A stretch of DNA of 64,000 nucleotides, taken from contig NZ_QGGO01000024.1 of NCBI RefSeq assembly GCF_003148625.1, positions 1 through 64,000 of the forward strand, in the 5' to 3' direction. Source of the stretch: Arcicella aurantiaca (GTDB lineage: Bacteria; Bacteroidota; Bacteroidia; Cytophagales; Spirosomataceae). The position numbers were made by a program, and so were the translations under genes. A model generated the notes under the pieces. It was not told the origin of the DNA. It ran no database searches and worked only from the letters and a program-made list of their open reading frames with translations. Shown here in pieces: positions 1 through 8,491 of this stretch; position 1 is the first letter of the stretch, and every line of letters begins with the position of its first letter.

Positions 1-30
1 CGAGCAATACTAATTACCCAATAGCTTATT
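1..30 (+). rRNA. rrl: 3' tip of 23S rRNA (partial)
   Basis: The first ~30 bases resemble the conserved 3' end of bacterial 23S rRNA (the 'gtactaatnacc...agctta' stretch that closes the molecule). The gene would enter from the left edge. A 5S rRNA gene follows about 100 bases later, as in a 16S-23S-5S operon. The exact 3' end is approximate, and the call rests on a short match plus context. Confidence 0.65.
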
Positions 31-130
31 AAATTATACTGTCTGATAGTCAAGTATAGCTCTTGCTCTTCAAAATCTTTCACAATATTACATGAACATC
101 CATAAGATATAGAGCTTAAGCTCAAAGAAC

Positions 131-241
131 TTATGGGGTTGATAGGAGTAGTGTTCACCTCTTCCCATCTCGAACAGAGAAGTTAAGCCTACTGCCGTTG
201 ATGATACTGCAATCACATGCGGGAAAGTAAATAAACCCCAA
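131..241 (+). rRNA. rrf: 5S ribosomal RNA
   Basis: The core 'cacctcttcccat', 'cgaacagagaagttaagcc' and the later 'atgatactgcaa...gcgggaaagta' are the conserved loop B/C and helix IV/V blocks of 5S rRNA. The ends 'tggggtt' and 'aacccca' pair as helix I. Length (~110 nt) fits Bacteroidota 5S. It is the last gene of an rRNA operon and is followed directly by a strong terminator. Confidence 0.93.
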
Positions 242-250
242 ATACTATTA

Positions 251-286
251 GAATCCCCTTTACTGAAATGTATAAGGGGATTTTTG
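251..286 (+). terminator. Rho-independent terminator of the rRNA operon
   Basis: The arms 'aatcccctt' and 'aaggggatt' form a stem with a loop of about 15 bases and are followed by a T run, 10 bases after the 5S gene. Confidence 0.85.
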
Positions 287-832
287 CGTTTAATGACTAA
301 TTGGATTATTAATAATATGTTCTTTGATTTTATAGTTGACGAATTTTCTATGCCAGTAGATGATTGGAAAACTTGTCTCAGACACTGAGTGTTAATATTT
401 ATTATATTTGGTGAATTGTTTAAACATGTGTTGTTGGTCGGGAAAAAGTAAAAAAAGGAAGGAATATTTGTTCAGAAAATTGCTGTCGCACGATGACTGG
501 TCAGGAGACTCAGCCACGGACAAAGAGGGGCTACCGACCAAGGAAATGAGGTCTTTTCCAAAAGACTTACTTCCGATGGACTTAATTGTATAAATCTGTA
601 TCCCATAACACAAAAGTAATCAAAATAAAACGTCGTTTATTTATTAACGACTACTTATGTATCCTCGACTGTATTAATACAATCAACAATGATTGATACT
701 ATGGCTAATAATTTCTTTTCTTCGTCTCTATTATGTTGTATCATCAAAGCGGTAGTCCGAAGAAAAGCATTTGGAAATTACGTACTCATGTATTGAATTA
801 TTTGACGTATTCTTGCACATAATCACCGTTTC
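287..832. other. Intergenic stretch with no convincing gene
   Basis: About 545 bases without a gene I can support. Two short ORFs overlap on opposite strands around 392-613, but neither resembles a known protein. A somewhat GC-richer patch at 480-575 contains an imperfect hairpin (542-574, arms 'ggaaatgaggtctttt' and 'aaaagacttacttcc'). It could be a decayed repeat or insertion remnant. Confidence 0.5.
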
Positions 833-1555
833 ATGCTTCACACTAAACTTCACACTTACCTTCTGATAATCCTGATATTTTTCACGTTCAAAAATCAGGT
901 TAAAGCCGAGCATATTTACGGAGGTAATCTGTATATGGTTCAAACGGACAAGGATGCAGGGAAGTTTAAAATTGCCCTGAATATGTTTGTTGATTTTATC
1001 ATCATGCCATCCAGTGAAGATACTTACCTACAAAAAACACCAGTAACGATTCGGATATTTAGAAAAAGAGATAATGCACAGATAGCAGAAATAGCCTTAC
1101 CCTTCGAGAAGTTTCAAGACTTAGTTTACGACAATGAAACCTGTGCAAAAATCCGAAATCTTAAAACCAGAGAGTATCAATATTCAAAAGAAGTAACACT
1201 AAATTTGGATAATTATACCGATGCAGGAGGATATTATATGTCTTGGGCAAAGTGTTGTAGAAACTCCGCCATTGATAATATTACAGACCCAGGTAAATCA
1301 GGTATGACATTATATTTGGAGTTCCCAGCTCTCAAACAAAATGGAGCTGCTATTCAGTACTCATCCCCCGTTTTCACACCTCCGATTTTGTTAACGTGTC
1401 AGACAATAAATTTTTAATTTTGGGTAACTTGGAGGGGCTTGATAATGTCAGTACCAAATAAAATGGAAGAAAAGTTCGTTATTTCTTCTATTCGAAAATA
1501 TGAAACCTGTTTTAATGATAAAAATATTAAAAATATACAATTTTTGATAAATTAG
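833..1555 (+). pseudogene. Decayed gliding-motility/T9SS-type surface protein gene
   Basis: The first 194 codons (833-1417) encode a signal peptide (residues 1-25, ending VKA) and the N-terminal module typical of large Cytophagales surface proteins ('EHIYGG', 'WAKCCRN', 'SSPVFTPP'). In intact relatives 'SSPVFTPP' is followed by many hundreds of residues; here the frame stops 12 residues later. Just past it, two other reading segments (frame shifted at 1381-1458, then the original frame at 1457-1552) read like pieces of a gliding-motility C-terminal sorting domain ('DNKFLILGNLEGLDN', then 'NKMEEKFVISS'). I infer that a large internal deletion joined the two ends and frameshifts followed. The N-terminal assignment is firmer than the C-terminal one. 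Confidence 0.6.
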
Positions 1556-1754
1556 TATAGAAAAATATTTTCTCTTGAAGTGTTTTGTTTTTAAGACTAT
1601 AAATCTTTATTAATTCTATTGTTTAGATTTTAATTCTTAGTATTGTTATTTATTGGTGTTTTGTAGATTTTTATTCTTTTTAGAGGAGAAAAGAGATTTG
1701 TTTTTTTTATCGTATAGATGTATTTTTGACTTAGAAAAAAACAAAATAAGACAC

Positions 1755-2894
1755 ATGAGCCAGAAAATTCAAGTATTCGATACTACTTTACGTGATGGAG
1801 AGCAAGTTCCAGGATGTCAGTTAAACACAGAGGAAAAATTGCAGGTTGCAGAACAACTGGAGCAGTTAGGCGTTGATATTATTGAAGCAGGTTTTCCAAT
1901 TTCATCTCCTGGAGATTTCCGTTCAGTAGAGGAAATTGCGAAGTTGGTTAAGAATGCGACAGTTTGTGGATTGACTCGTGCTAAAAAAGAAGATATTGAT
2001 GCGGCTGCGGCGGCATTGAAACACGCTAAATATCCACGTATTCACACAGGTTTAGGTTCGTCGGATACACACATTAAATATAAATTCAATTCGACTCGTG
2101 AAGAGATGATTGAGCGTGGTATTTGGGCGGTTAAATATGCTAAATCGTTTGTGGAAGACGTTGAGTTTTTTGCGGAAGATGCAGGTCGTGCGGACTTGGT
2201 ATTTTTGGCTCAATTGACGGAAGCTGTTATTAATGCAGGGGCTACGGTGGTGAATTTACCTGATACTACGGGTTATTTATTGCCACATCAAATGTTCCAA
2301 CGTATCAATTATTTGTTTGAAAACGTGCCAAATATTCACAAGGCTACTATTTCGATGCACAATCATAATGATTTAGGCTTGGCTACGGCTAATACAATTG
2401 CAGGTATTCAGGCGGGAGCGAGACAGGTTGAGGTGACTATTAATGGTATTGGAGAGCGTGCAGGAAATACTTCTTTGGAGGAAGTTGCCATGATTTTAAA
2501 TACGCACAAAGATTTAGGTTTCCATACAGGAATTAACGCACAACATTTATATCCATTTTCAACGTTTGTATCTGGATTGATGGGAATGCCTGTGCAAGCA
2601 AATAAAGCAATTGTAGGAGCAAATGCTTTTGCTCACTCGTCAGGAATTCATCAAGATGGTTTCTTGAAACATTCAGAAAACTATGAAATTATGAAGCCAG
2701 AAGATGTTGGTGTACCATCTTCGGCAATTGTTTTGACTTCTCGTTCAGGTCGTGCGGCACTTCGTCACCGTTTGCAATTGATTGGTTTTGATTTTGAAAA
2801 GCCAGAATTGGATAAACTTTATACTCGTTTTCTTTTAATGGCTGATGAACGTAAGCAATTGAATGATGAAGATTTGAAAGAGTTGGTGGGGTAG
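1755..2894 (+). CDS. leuA: 2-isopropylmalate synthase, short form
   Basis: Condenses acetyl-CoA with 2-oxoisovalerate, the first committed step of leucine synthesis in the cytoplasm. The HMGL-like TIM barrel opens with 'DTTLRDGEQ' and carries the metal-binding '[10 protein letters not shown]' and the Gly-rich 'NGIGERAGN' motif, followed by the linker segment 'SGIHQDG'. I chose the ATG at 1755 because family homology begins there; the open frame extends upstream to 1653 with unrelated Phe-rich residues. At 379 residues it lacks the ~130-residue C-terminal domain through which leucine inhibits full-length LeuA. No other leu or ilv gene lies nearby. A related acyl-transfer aldolase such as homocitrate synthase is less likely. 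Confidence 0.85.
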   Translation: MSQKIQVFDTTLRDGEQVPGCQLNTEEKLQVAEQLEQLGVDIIEAGFPISSPGDFRSVEEIAKLVKNATVCGLTRAKKEDIDAAAAALKHAKYPRIHTGLGSSDTHIKYKFNSTREEMIERGIWAVKYAKSFVEDVEFFAEDAGRADLVFLAQLTEAVINAGATVVNLPDTTGYLLPHQMFQRINYLFENVPNIHKATISMHNHNDLGLATANTIAGIQAGARQVEVTINGIGERAGNTSLEEVAMILNTHKDLGFHTGINAQHLYPFSTFVSGLMGMPVQANKAIVGANAFAHSSGIHQDGFLKHSENYEIMKPEDVGVPSSAIVLTSRSGRAALRHRLQLIGFDFEKPELDKLYTRFLLMADERKQLNDEDLKELVG

Positions 2895-2928
2895 TTTTCA
2901 GAGAATAGATTTTTAAAGATTAGATTTC

Positions 2929-2960
2929 AAGGCTTCTTTGGTTTCAAAGAAGCCTTTTTA
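2929..2960 (+). terminator. Terminator after leuA
   Basis: A perfect 12-bp stem ('aaggcttctttg' with 'caaagaagcctt'), a 4-base loop and trailing T residues, 35 bases after the leuA stop. Confidence 0.85.
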
Positions 2961-2975
2961 GTAGCTTACAAATAC

Positions 2976-3013
2976 AAAAAAGCCGTCCCCAGATACTCTG
3001 AGACGGCTTTTTC
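2976..3013. terminator. Hairpin between convergent genes, likely bidirectional terminator
   Basis: The arms 'aaaaaagccgtc' and 'gacggcttttt' give an A-run/stem/T-run structure able to act on both strands. It sits between leuA and the membrane fusion protein gene that ends at 3058 on the minus strand. Confidence 0.8.
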
Positions 3014-3057
3014 ATAAACCCTAAACCAAACTAATTTATTGTTTTTTAAAAGTATAT

Positions 3058-4440
3058 TTACTTCTTTTTCTTTTCTTCTGCTTTTTTCTTCGTCACAATT
3101 TCACCCTCTTTTAATTTCTTAGAAACCGTAATATAAGGTCCTGAAATAATCGTTTCTCCATCAGCTAAACCAGATAAGATTTCGATGTTTTCAAAGTCGG
3201 AAATGCCCGTTTTTACTTCTCTCAACTTCGCTTTATTCGCTTTATCAACTACGAAAACAACTTCTTTAATTTTATCTTTCTTAATAACTTTTTCTGGCTC
3301 TTGATTATTGTCTTCTTCGCCTTCTTTTTTATCTCCACCATCTGTTTTTAAAGACGGGTCACGAGTGGTAACAGATGCGAGTGGAACTGATAATACACCA
3401 TTTTTACGATCTGTAATGATTTCAACAGAGGCTGTCATTCCTGGTTTTAAAGGATAAGAACGTTTCCCTACAATTAAATCTGAATATGATTGACGTAAAA
3501 CTCTGATTTTTACTTCAAATTCTGTAACTGCATCGGTTGAAACTGCTGCTGCTGAAGTGGTACTAAGCCCATTGGCAGAACTGGCAATTTCGTAAACAAC
3601 TCCTTTAAATTTACGTCCAGATGCACTATAAGAATCAACGTCAATAATTACAGTATCGTTCATTGAAACACGTGTAATATCGTTTTCATTAACATTTACA
3701 CGAACTTCCATTTTATTCAGATTGGCAATTCTCAATAACTCAGTTCCTGCCATTTGCGAAGTACCAACCACACGTTCTCCTAACTCTACGTTGAGTTTTG
3801 AAACTGTACCGCTTTGTGGTGCATAAATGGTTGTTTTTGTTAAGTTAGTGCGGGCTTCCTTCAAAGCTGCTTCCGAACTTTTAACATTAAAACTGGCAGA
3901 TTGTACATTGGCTTTTGCAGATTCTAAATCTTGTTTTGCGACAAGATATTGAGAATTAAATTGGTCAAAATCTGCATCAGAAATCACTTTATCATCATGC
4001 AAACGCTTGTTTCTGTCGTAATCGATTTTTGCTTTTAACAAACGAGATTCTGACTGCGATTGAAGTGCTTTTGATTGCTCAACAGATGCTTTGGCAGAAT
4101 TAACTTGTGCTTCAGCACGAGCCAAAAGTGATTCGTAGTTATCAGGTTTAATTTTTAAAAGTAATTGTCCTGCTTTTACAGAATCCCCTTCATTTACATA
4201 AAGACCTACGATTTCACCCGAAACGTCTGGCGAAAGTTTTACTTCAATTTCAGGCTGAATTTTTCCAGAAGCTGAAACTCTCTCGATGATGTCAGCTTTT
4301 TTTGCTTTGGTAAATTCTACTTCGGTAGCAGGTTCTTTACCGATAAGTCCTTGCTTTTTGGCGATAAATAAGCCACCGCCCAAAAGGACAATAACGCCAC
4401 CGAGTATCCACCAGATTTTATTTGAAGATTTCTTTGCCAT
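3058..4440 (-). CDS. Efflux periplasmic adaptor (HlyD/MacA-type membrane fusion protein)
   Basis: A 460-residue protein with one N-terminal membrane anchor (residues ~9-27), the beta-barrel/lipoyl opening 'ASGKIQPEIEVKLSPDVSGEI', a long coiled-coil hairpin (~105-200, rich in Ala, Lys, Ser and Gln) and a returning lipoyl half ('APQSGTVSKLNVELGERV'). The C-terminal membrane-proximal domain is followed by a Lys-rich tail. Such adaptors bridge an inner-membrane pump to TolC. It lies downstream of the TolC-like gene on the same strand, 128 bases away, so the two are probably co-transcribed. The MacB-type ABC permease that usually completes the set is absent: the next gene is leuA on the other strand. 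Confidence 0.88.
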   Translation of the reverse strand: MAKKSSNKIWWILGGVIVLLGGGLFIAKKQGLIGKEPATEVEFTKAKKADIIERVSASGKIQPEIEVKLSPDVSGEIVGLYVNEGDSVKAGQLLLKIKPDNYESLLARAEAQVNSAKASVEQSKALQSQSESRLLKAKIDYDRNKRLHDDKVISDADFDQFNSQYLVAKQDLESAKANVQSASFNVKSSEAALKEARTNLTKTTIYAPQSGTVSKLNVELGERVVGTSQMAGTELLRIANLNKMEVRVNVNENDITRVSMNDTVIIDVDSYSASGRKFKGVVYEIASSANGLSTTSAAAVSTDAVTEFEVKIRVLRQSYSDLIVGKRSYPLKPGMTASVEIITDRKNGVLSVPLASVTTRDPSLKTDGGDKKEGEEDNNQEPEKVIKKDKIKEVVFVVDKANKAKLREVKTGISDFENIEILSGLADGETIISGPYITVSKKLKEGEIVTKKKAEEKKKK

Positions 4441-4568
4441 TTTTTTTTGTTATTAGTGATTAGAGATTGGTTATTAGTTTTCAATGTATAGTTATCAAGT
4501 TTAAATTGAGCTATTTGAGGTTATCAGTAACGATTTAAGATACTAATTACTAATTAACCAGTCACTAA

Positions 4569-6041
4569 TCAAAAGGTAAGCGGTTTATTTTGATAATAAT
4601 CTAAAATTTTGGTTCTGAAAATAAAGTCATATTTTGCTTGTACAAGATTGGCTTTGGCTTTGTCGAGGTTTGTTTTTTGTAAACTATAATTTACAAAATC
4701 AATTGCTCCTGCATTGAAACGGCTTTCTGCAGCTCTGAACGATTCTTCCAAAGCTGAAACCTGAATAGTTAAAGCATCAAATCTTTTTGCTGAATTATTG
4801 AGGTTTGTATAAGCTTGCTCAATATTTTGTCTCAAAGTCAAACGTGCTTGCTGAGCGTTCAGATTAGCATTTTCTTTCTGAATTTTTGCTCTTGAAACAT
4901 TACTTCTATTGGCGAATTTACTGAAAATTGGAATATTGGCATTTACACCAAAACCATAATTAAAGGTATTTCCAAGTTGTTTAAAGTAGCCTGTTGTTCC
5001 ATTATCTATGGGTACATTATTCGTTGTCGTTACAATTAATGGAATATCTTGTCCTTGAAACTTTACAACGCCTAAATTCTGGTCAGAAGTAACAGATTTA
5101 AATGTATAATCCTTTTGAGCATTAGATTGATTTGCTCCTAAATTAACATTACCTGTGATAATTGGTAAAAAGCCAGCTTTTGCAATTTCTATACCTTTAT
5201 CAGCTCCTTGAATACGAACATCGGCTGCTTTAATAGTTGGCTGACTTTCTTGTGCAATCTCATAAATTTTGCTAATCGTTGCGTCGTATCCTGCAGTTGA
5301 AGGCGTTGGAACAGAAATTCTATCAACTTTTACATCAGCTATATTTTTGTCATTTAGTAATTGTAAAAGCGAAAGTTTGGCTAAATCTAAAGTGCTTTGG
5401 TTGTTGATAACTGTAGTTTCTTCAGTTGCTAATTGAGCTTTTAAATCAAATAAGTTTGACTGCGGTAAAGAACCCGCTTTTACCAATTTATCGGTTCTAT
5501 CAATTTGTAATTTTGTGATTCCTGTTTGAGTTTGGGCAATGGCAAGTTGGTCTTCGGCATTCATGATATTCAAATAAGCCAAAACCACTTGCAATGAAAT
5601 ATTTTCTTTCATTGCAAGTAAATCAAATTGAGTTGCTTTCAATAACAAGTCATTCTGAGCAATGGTATTTTTCAACTGATAACCATTAAAAATCGTAACA
5701 TTTCCACCTAAACTCAATTGGTTATAATTGATATTTCTGTCAACAAAAGTGTTAGTAAAAGGGTCTAAACTACGTCCAAAATTGAAGGATTCGTTGATAT
5801 TTCCACTTGCATTGGGTAATTGATTGAACTTTGACTGTTGTAACTGTAAACTATTGAGTAAAACTTGGTTTTCGCTTTGTTTAACAGAAATATTATTTTT
5901 AAGAGCAATATTGACAGCGTCTTGTAAACTCAATCGTGTTTCATTACCGCTTGCTTGTACAGCATTTTGAGCTTTCGTTTGGAAAGTTAAACAGGTAATT
6001 GTGAGGGCGAATAATAGGAAACGATTCATGTTGTTTTTCAT
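4569..6041 (-). CDS. TolC family outer membrane efflux protein
   Basis: Predicted outer-membrane channel of about 490 residues with a signal peptide ending in TKAQ. It has two TolC-like repeats: 'LSLQDAVNIALKNNISVKQSENQ' material near the mature N-terminus and 'SRAKIQKENANLNAQQARLTLRQNIEQAY' material in the second half, both long amphipathic helices. Bacteroidota versions also carry the 'FNFGRSLDPFTN' segment seen here. Three Met codons (6053, 6041, 6029) could start translation; all leave an intact signal peptide and I chose the middle one. It is the first gene of a pair with the downstream adaptor. Confidence 0.88.
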   Translation of the reverse strand: MKNNMNRFLLFALTITCLTFQTKAQNAVQASGNETRLSLQDAVNIALKNNISVKQSENQVLLNSLQLQQSKFNQLPNASGNINESFNFGRSLDPFTNTFVDRNINYNQLSLGGNVTIFNGYQLKNTIAQNDLLLKATQFDLLAMKENISLQVVLAYLNIMNAEDQLAIAQTQTGITKLQIDRTDKLVKAGSLPQSNLFDLKAQLATEETTVINNQSTLDLAKLSLLQLLNDKNIADVKVDRISVPTPSTAGYDATISKIYEIAQESQPTIKAADVRIQGADKGIEIAKAGFLPIITGNVNLGANQSNAQKDYTFKSVTSDQNLGVVKFQGQDIPLIVTTTNNVPIDNGTTGYFKQLGNTFNYGFGVNANIPIFSKFANRSNVSRAKIQKENANLNAQQARLTLRQNIEQAYTNLNNSAKRFDALTIQVSALEESFRAAESRFNAGAIDFVNYSLQKTNLDKAKANLVQAKYDFIFRTKILDYYQNKPLTF

Positions 6042-6255
6042 TTGATGGTTCAATGTTACGAATGATAATTTTTGATTTAAAAAAGTTTAGGATAAACGGC
6101 TATCTCTTATGGATAAATGGAAATATGAAGATATTTCAGCATTTGAAGCGAATCTTGAGCCATTTACGATATTTTCTAACTATTATAAATGTTTCAAATA
6201 ATGAACCAGAAGTGTTAAGTTGTTGATTTTTATGGTTTTATGTTGTTTTTTGTAA

Positions 6256-6289
6256 AAATAAAAGTGTCCGTTTCCGAACACTTTATTTT
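6256..6289 (-). terminator. Terminator after the VanX-like gene
   Basis: The arms 'aaataaaagtgt' and 'acactttattt' flank a 'ccgtttccga' loop. On the minus strand the stem is followed by a T-rich run. It lies 40 bases past the stop at 6329. The rest of 6054-6328 shows nothing else. Confidence 0.7.
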
Positions 6290-6328
6290 TATAACCGAAC
6301 AATTGATTTTAGACCTAAATCTGTCAAA

Positions 6329-7042
6329 TTATTGTATGATTCGATAGTTGGCTTTGGCAGTATGGCGAGAAAAAGCATTGAAATGCCACCATTCGTAGTC
6401 GATAGGCATATAACCTGCGGCTTTCATAACTGACCTCAAAATCAAACGATTGTTAATTTGCTTTTCGTTTAATTTCTTCGTTTTCAAAAAATAAGCTTCT
6501 TTTTTAGGATAGGCTAACTCCCCGAAATAATCATATTTTGTTCCCATGTCCAAAGGCAATCCATCAGTTGTAGCAATGGTTAAATCAACCGCACTTCCAT
6601 AACTATGAATTGAGCCTTCTGCCGATGGATTAGCCACGTATTTTGAACGCTCTCTTGGAGCATATTGTGGTAAAGAATTCCATAGCACTTTTTGGAAATG
6701 AACAGGTCGCCCGCCATCGTACACTAAAAGTCGATAATTAGGATATTTTTTTTGGAGTAATTCACAGGCTTTTGCCAACATTTCGGCAGGACGCTTCTGC
6801 ATAAAACATTGAGTAATACACCCGTACACATCTTTTCCGACAAAATTATCTGTGGTGGAATATTTTAATTCTACTAAAATAGAAGGGTCAATTTCTTGAA
6901 TATTTACCAATCCTTGCTCTCGCATTTTTTGTTCGTATTCACAAGCTTGCTTTGGTTTAGATGTTTTAGGTTTTACTTTTTGGTGAGAATGTACTGAAAC
7001 TGAAAATAGTGAGAATATTAAAAACAATGATGTTTTTTTCAT
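6329..7042 (-). CDS. D-alanyl-D-alanine dipeptidase (VanX/DdpX-like, M15)
   Basis: Zinc metallopeptidase of the M15D type, expected to cleave D-Ala-D-Ala in the periplasm. The zinc and catalytic residues are all visible: 'SIHSYGSAVD' gives His146 and Asp153, and 'YEWWHF' gives Glu217 (general base) and His220. The upstream 'YDGGRP' block carries the conserved Arg. Residues 1-19 form a signal peptide, so it is exported, unlike the cytoplasmic VanX of enterococci. At 237 residues it is of family length. There is no vanH/vanA ligase nearby, so a role in recycling cell-wall dipeptide fits better than glycopeptide resistance. It diverges from the SpmA/SpmB-like gene with 77 bases between starts. 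Confidence 0.9.
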   Translation of the reverse strand: MKKTSLFLIFSLFSVSVHSHQKVKPKTSKPKQACEYEQKMREQGLVNIQEIDPSILVELKYSTTDNFVGKDVYGCITQCFMQKRPAEMLAKACELLQKKYPNYRLLVYDGGRPVHFQKVLWNSLPQYAPRERSKYVANPSAEGSIHSYGSAVDLTIATTDGLPLDMGTKYDYFGELAYPKKEAYFLKTKKLNEKQINNRLILRSVMKAAGYMPIDYEWWHFNAFSRHTAKANYRIIQ

Positions 7043-7119
7043 AACTTAGGTCATTTAGTAAGAAATAATGGCATAAATTTAGTCAGTAATTTAGAAATTT
7101 TGACTATCCCACTAAATCA

Positions 7120-8424
7120 ATGGAAAACTTATCTCAAAAACTATTCAATTTTATTACGCTCAAAAAACAAAGTCCACTCTCTGCCATGTGGGTGCTATTT
7201 TTTGTGGCTGCTTTCATTACAGCCTTGATAAAATGGGCAAATCCTGATATTCCTCAAGAGCAAAAAAATGAACTTTTTAAAGTAATTGTAGATGGAATGT
7301 TTGATTCTGCGGAAATTGCCGTCATGAAAATTGCCTTGCCGTTGGCGGGTGTAATGACTTTTTTTATGGGATTGTTGACCGTTGGAGAAAAAGCAGGTGC
7401 CATTGGTTTTTTAGCAAGAATCGTAGGACCTTTTTTCAGTAAATTATTTCCAGAAGTTCCTGCAAATCACCCTGCGAGTGGACAAATGATTATGAATTTC
7501 TCCGCCAATATGTTGGGATTAGACAATGCTGCAACGCCTTTTGGACTAAAAGCCATGCAGAGTTTACAAGATTTGAATCCTAATAAAGAAGTGGCTTCCA
7601 ATGCCCAAATTATGTTTTTGGTGTTGCACTCGGCAGGCCCAGTTTTGATTCCTTTGAGTATCATGGCTCAGCGTTCTATTTACAAAGCCGAAGACCCTTC
7701 TGATATTTTTATTCCTTGTTTAATTGCGACTTATTTTGCTACGTTGACGGGATTAATATTCGTAGCAATCAAGCAAAAAATTAATCTTTTTGATAAAGTT
7801 GTTATGTCGTGGTTAGGTGGAATTACCGCTTTTGTGGGTTTTGTCCTTTGGTATTTTTCAAGTTTACCGCAAGAAGAAGTACAATCAACCTCTAAAATTG
7901 TGAGTAATATTATCCTTTACGGCTTTGTATTGGCTTTTATTTTAGGAGCAGTTTGGAAGAAAGTTGACATTTTTGATGCCTTTATTGAAGGTGCAAAAGG
8001 TGGTTTTGAAACTTCTGTTAAAATTATTCCCTATTTAGTAGCAATGTTGGTTGCAATCAGTTGTTTACGCAATGCAGGAACATTGGATTTGATTGTAGGA
8101 GTGATAAAAGATGGCGTTGCCCTTTTGGGAATTGATACTGCCTTTACGGATGCTTTACCAACGGCTTTGATGCATCCATTGAGTGGGGGTGGTTCACGAG
8201 CGATGATGATTAGTACCATGCAGACTTCGGGTCCAGACTCATTTGCAGGCAGATTATCGTGCGTTTTTCAAGGTTCTTCTGATACCATTTTTTATGTATT
8301 GGCTTTATATTTTGGTTCAGTGGGTATAAAACAAACTCGTTATACGCTTTGGGCAGGACTTACGGCTGATTTGGTGAGTATCATTACAGCTATTTGGGTG
8401 AGTTATATTTTCTTTCCGCATTGA
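7120..8424 (+). CDS. SpmA/SpmB-like membrane protein with nucleoside-recognition (Gate) domains
   Basis: Integral membrane protein of 434 residues that reads as a fusion of SpmA-like (residues ~1-215) and SpmB-like (~220-434) halves. Each half has a Gate-domain pattern ('MNFSANMLGLDNAATPFGLKAM' region, and 'HPLSGGGSRAMM' with 'FQGSSDTIFYVLALYFGSVGIKQTR'). In Firmicutes, SpmA and SpmB are separate proteins needed for spore core dehydration; in this non-sporing lineage the role is unknown, and transport is only an inference. The divergent dipeptidase next door may point to cell-wall metabolism. The last codons are followed at once by a palindromic repeat. Confidence 0.85.
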   Translation: MENLSQKLFNFITLKKQSPLSAMWVLFFVAAFITALIKWANPDIPQEQKNELFKVIVDGMFDSAEIAVMKIALPLAGVMTFFMGLLTVGEKAGAIGFLARIVGPFFSKLFPEVPANHPASGQMIMNFSANMLGLDNAATPFGLKAMQSLQDLNPNKEVASNAQIMFLVLHSAGPVLIPLSIMAQRSIYKAEDPSDIFIPCLIATYFATLTGLIFVAIKQKINLFDKVVMSWLGGITAFVGFVLWYFSSLPQEEVQSTSKIVSNIILYGFVLAFILGAVWKKVDIFDAFIEGAKGGFETSVKIIPYLVAMLVAISCLRNAGTLDLIVGVIKDGVALLGIDTAFTDALPTALMHPLSGGGSRAMMISTMQTSGPDSFAGRLSCVFQGSSDTIFYVLALYFGSVGIKQTRYTLWAGLTADLVSIITAIWVSYIFFPH

Positions 8425-8428
8425 CAAA

Positions 8429-8483
8429 CGTAGCACATACTTTAGTCTGTTTTGAAAACTTACAGACTAAAGTTTGTGTTACG
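8429..8483. repeat. REP-like palindrome
   Basis: Two 22-base arms (8429-8450 and 8462-8483) match as an inverted repeat with two mismatches. The outer ends read 'cgtagcac' and 'gtgttacg'. The hairpin fills the space between the SpmA/B-like stop and the next start and may terminate transcription. Its end sequence resembles the hairpin at 54925-54992. Confidence 0.75.
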
Positions 8484-8491
8484 AAAATCTT

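Noticed and set aside
392-613. Overlapping short ORFs on both strands in the rRNA-to-pseudogene gap
   Set aside because: Neither resembles a known protein, they mirror each other across a hairpin-containing patch, and no start signal supports either.
6329-7042. Vancomycin resistance gene
   Set aside because: No vanH or vanA-type ligase is present, the protein is exported, and Gram-negative bacteria often carry DdpX-type homologues.
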